Positions 61,302-64,000 of a DNA stretch of 64,000 nt are shown piece after piece. This DNA is from Actinostola sp. cb2023 (taxonomy: Eukaryota > Cnidaria > Anthozoa > Actiniaria > Actinostolidae), in assembly GCA_033675265.1 (NCBI GenBank), contig JAUJYZ010001260.1:417501-481500 (forward strand), in the 5' to 3' direction. The translations under genes and the position numbers were made by a program. The notes beneath the pieces were generated by a model. That model was given only the letters and a program-made list of their open reading frames with translations. It was not told where the DNA came from and made no database searches. Each line of letters opens with the position of its first letter. The first letter of the stretch is position 1.

Positions 61302-61814
61302 CAAGAGCCCTCGAGTGTTTCTTAATTTGGTTTCGATCTTGACGCTGACCAAAAGAGCCGAGAGGTCTGGGGACGAGATTGGAGATTGGGCAAAACTATG
61401 GGTTGCTTGTGTTTGCAATTAGCGCATTATTGATAATTACATCTGTGACGTCATAGAGCGCGTCGAAATTGTAACCTCTGATTCTCAGTCTGTTGGCTTT
61501 ACAACAAATTGTGAATCTGTTATCTCAGGTGAATAGACGAGAGTAAGACCAGTACAAGAAGCCCAAGTATCAATTAAGATGAGAAACGTGTAACAACTTT
61601 GTCAGTACTATTTATTGAAAACAAAAATTAATGTAATGCTCTATTTCTATTTCAGTACTTTTACTTATTTTGATTATTAACATCGTTTTGTTAAGTCTAG
61701 GATGCGATGGTTCCATCAGATGAGTCCGGTTAAATAGAAGATCACTGCATGCATGCCGGTATGTCTTGGTCGTTATCCGCGGTCCCTGAGATAGGAAGGA
61801 TAGCATTAGTATAT

Positions 61815-63090
<1,276 letters not shown>

Positions 63091-63164
63091 TGTGTTGGCT
63101 GACCTGAATGAATGAATGAGTAGTACTTTATAGCATATATTTAAGTAGTGAGTCGTACCTCACA

Positions 63165-64000
63165 TCATTTGCATCCATATAGCTCCATCCTCATCGAGAT
63201 ATGACTGGTCCAAGACTTAACCACCACTCTGATGTACCTGGTAATGATGGGGGTGTGGAAATCATGCATAACAACTGTATTTCTGTCTTTGTTTCCTGCC
63301 AACACTTTGCCTGCCTTGTAGTCCATGAAGACCTTACCATCAATACTGTATTGCAGAGTGTAGCCTGTCACCCACTGGTCTGCATCATATCGACCTTGGG
63401 TTGCGATTCCAGAAACTTTGGTAACTTTGCCCAAATCGACTTGTATCCATTGTCCGGCTTGATTGGTTTTTGCCGACCATGAGCCTGATCTACCTTGTCC
63501 TTTCGGTGATTTGTAGTGAAGTCTGCCTTGCGATGGAGCGTAGTTGTGATTATACATCGACAAAGCGGTAATCCTTGAGTCAGGAATGGCTTTGCTTTGC
63601 ATTCCAAGAGCTTCAATAGTACACAAAACTGTCGAGAAATTAAATATGTCATAGAACCGATGAGACTTCACAGAAAGCGAAACAACAACTACTAGATAAG
63701 AGAATGTTTATGTAAGTTCTTAAAATTGGCAATTGAACTTACAGCACTTGTGGCACGTGAGATGGCAGTACCGTATGGCCCAGACATTTCCACACTCTTT
63801 CTTCCTCTTCACGATCTCGCAGCTTTTGTTGGACAAGACGTCATAGCAAGCTAGGGTAATGTTTAAAGGAAAGATAAAACATTACTTGATCGATGTATTC
63901 AGTGGTTTCAGTGTAAAAAACACACATACAAAAGATACTTACAGCAAGTTTTAATGCAAAACTTTTTTCTGATAAGACCCGTATTTGCAGTAACCAGCAG
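63165..64000 (-). CDS. ShKT-ShKT-discoidin (F5/8C) protein, 3' end
   Basis: Three exons in agreeing phase, cut by the right edge: 63943-64000 (partial), 63743-63850, 63165-63628. The first visible exon ends with FCIKTC, the close of one ShKT (SXC) domain. The second encodes a whole ShKT domain from SCYDVL to CHLTCHKC with six Cys. The last encodes an F5/8 type C (discoidin) domain of about 145 residues: ITALSMYNHNYAPSQGRLHY, then WIQVDLGKVTKVSGIATQGR, YTLQYSIDGKVF and the end MRMELYGC, two residues before the stop. Such proteins are extracellular, and the discoidin domain usually binds glycans or lipid head groups. ShKT domains also occur in non-toxic matrix proteins and proteases, so no toxin role is implied. 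The N-terminus is outside the window. Confidence 0.85.

Overview
The window is nuclear DNA from an invertebrate animal. Its genes have many short exons joined by GT-AG introns. I can build two complete human-type ortholog models exon by exon with every splice phase agreeing on PSMD10 and NPRL3, and the same holds for IDUA, TMEM26 and a secreted PAN/EGF/fibrinogen-like protein. The domain mixes (PAN-EGF-fibrinogen-like; ShKT-ShKT-discoidin), the AT-rich introns and the dense DNA-transposon remnants fit an anthozoan cnidarian such as a coral or anemone best. That placement is inference from domain style, not proof.

Layout, left to right: the 5' half of RRN3 (minus, runs off the left edge); an intergenic stretch with a 63-bp minisatellite; a six-exon secreted protein gene (minus, 6160-12895) whose largest intron is almost all minisatellite; a long inverted repeat directly upstream of it; TMEM26 (minus, 16557-21120); PSMD10/gankyrin (minus, 23411-25973), head-to-head with IDUA (plus, 26249-33239) across 275 bp; an intronless ARL4-type small GTPase gene (plus, 35950-36594); NPRL3 (minus, 15 exons, 39766-60391); and the 3' end of a ShKT/F5-8C gene (minus, 63165 to the right edge).

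The genes are ordinary housekeeping or secreted-protein genes and do not form a pathway: Pol I initiation (RRN3), proteasome assembly (PSMD10), lysosomal glycosaminoglycan breakdown (IDUA), GATOR1/TORC1 amino-acid sensing (NPRL3), a membrane protein (TMEM26) and an Arf-like GTPase. What stands out is the non-coding DNA. (1) A 7.2-kb satellite of 36-bp units fills about 98% of one NPRL3 intron; it begins just inside a terminal repeat of a transposon family seen twice more in the window. (2) A 89-bp minisatellite repeats the last 20 nt of an exon together with its splice donor 12 times, giving 12 potential poison microexons. (3) Several long near-perfect inverted repeats (423-bp, about 280-bp and 76-bp arms) sit in introns or promoters. 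(4) A small transposon carrying TATA-box-like ends lies between PSMD10 and IDUA. Long open frames inside the repeat arrays (up to 680 codons) are artefacts of repeat periods divisible by three.

All exon models were made by eye from splice motifs, phase and remembered family sequences; no alignment or transcript data were available.
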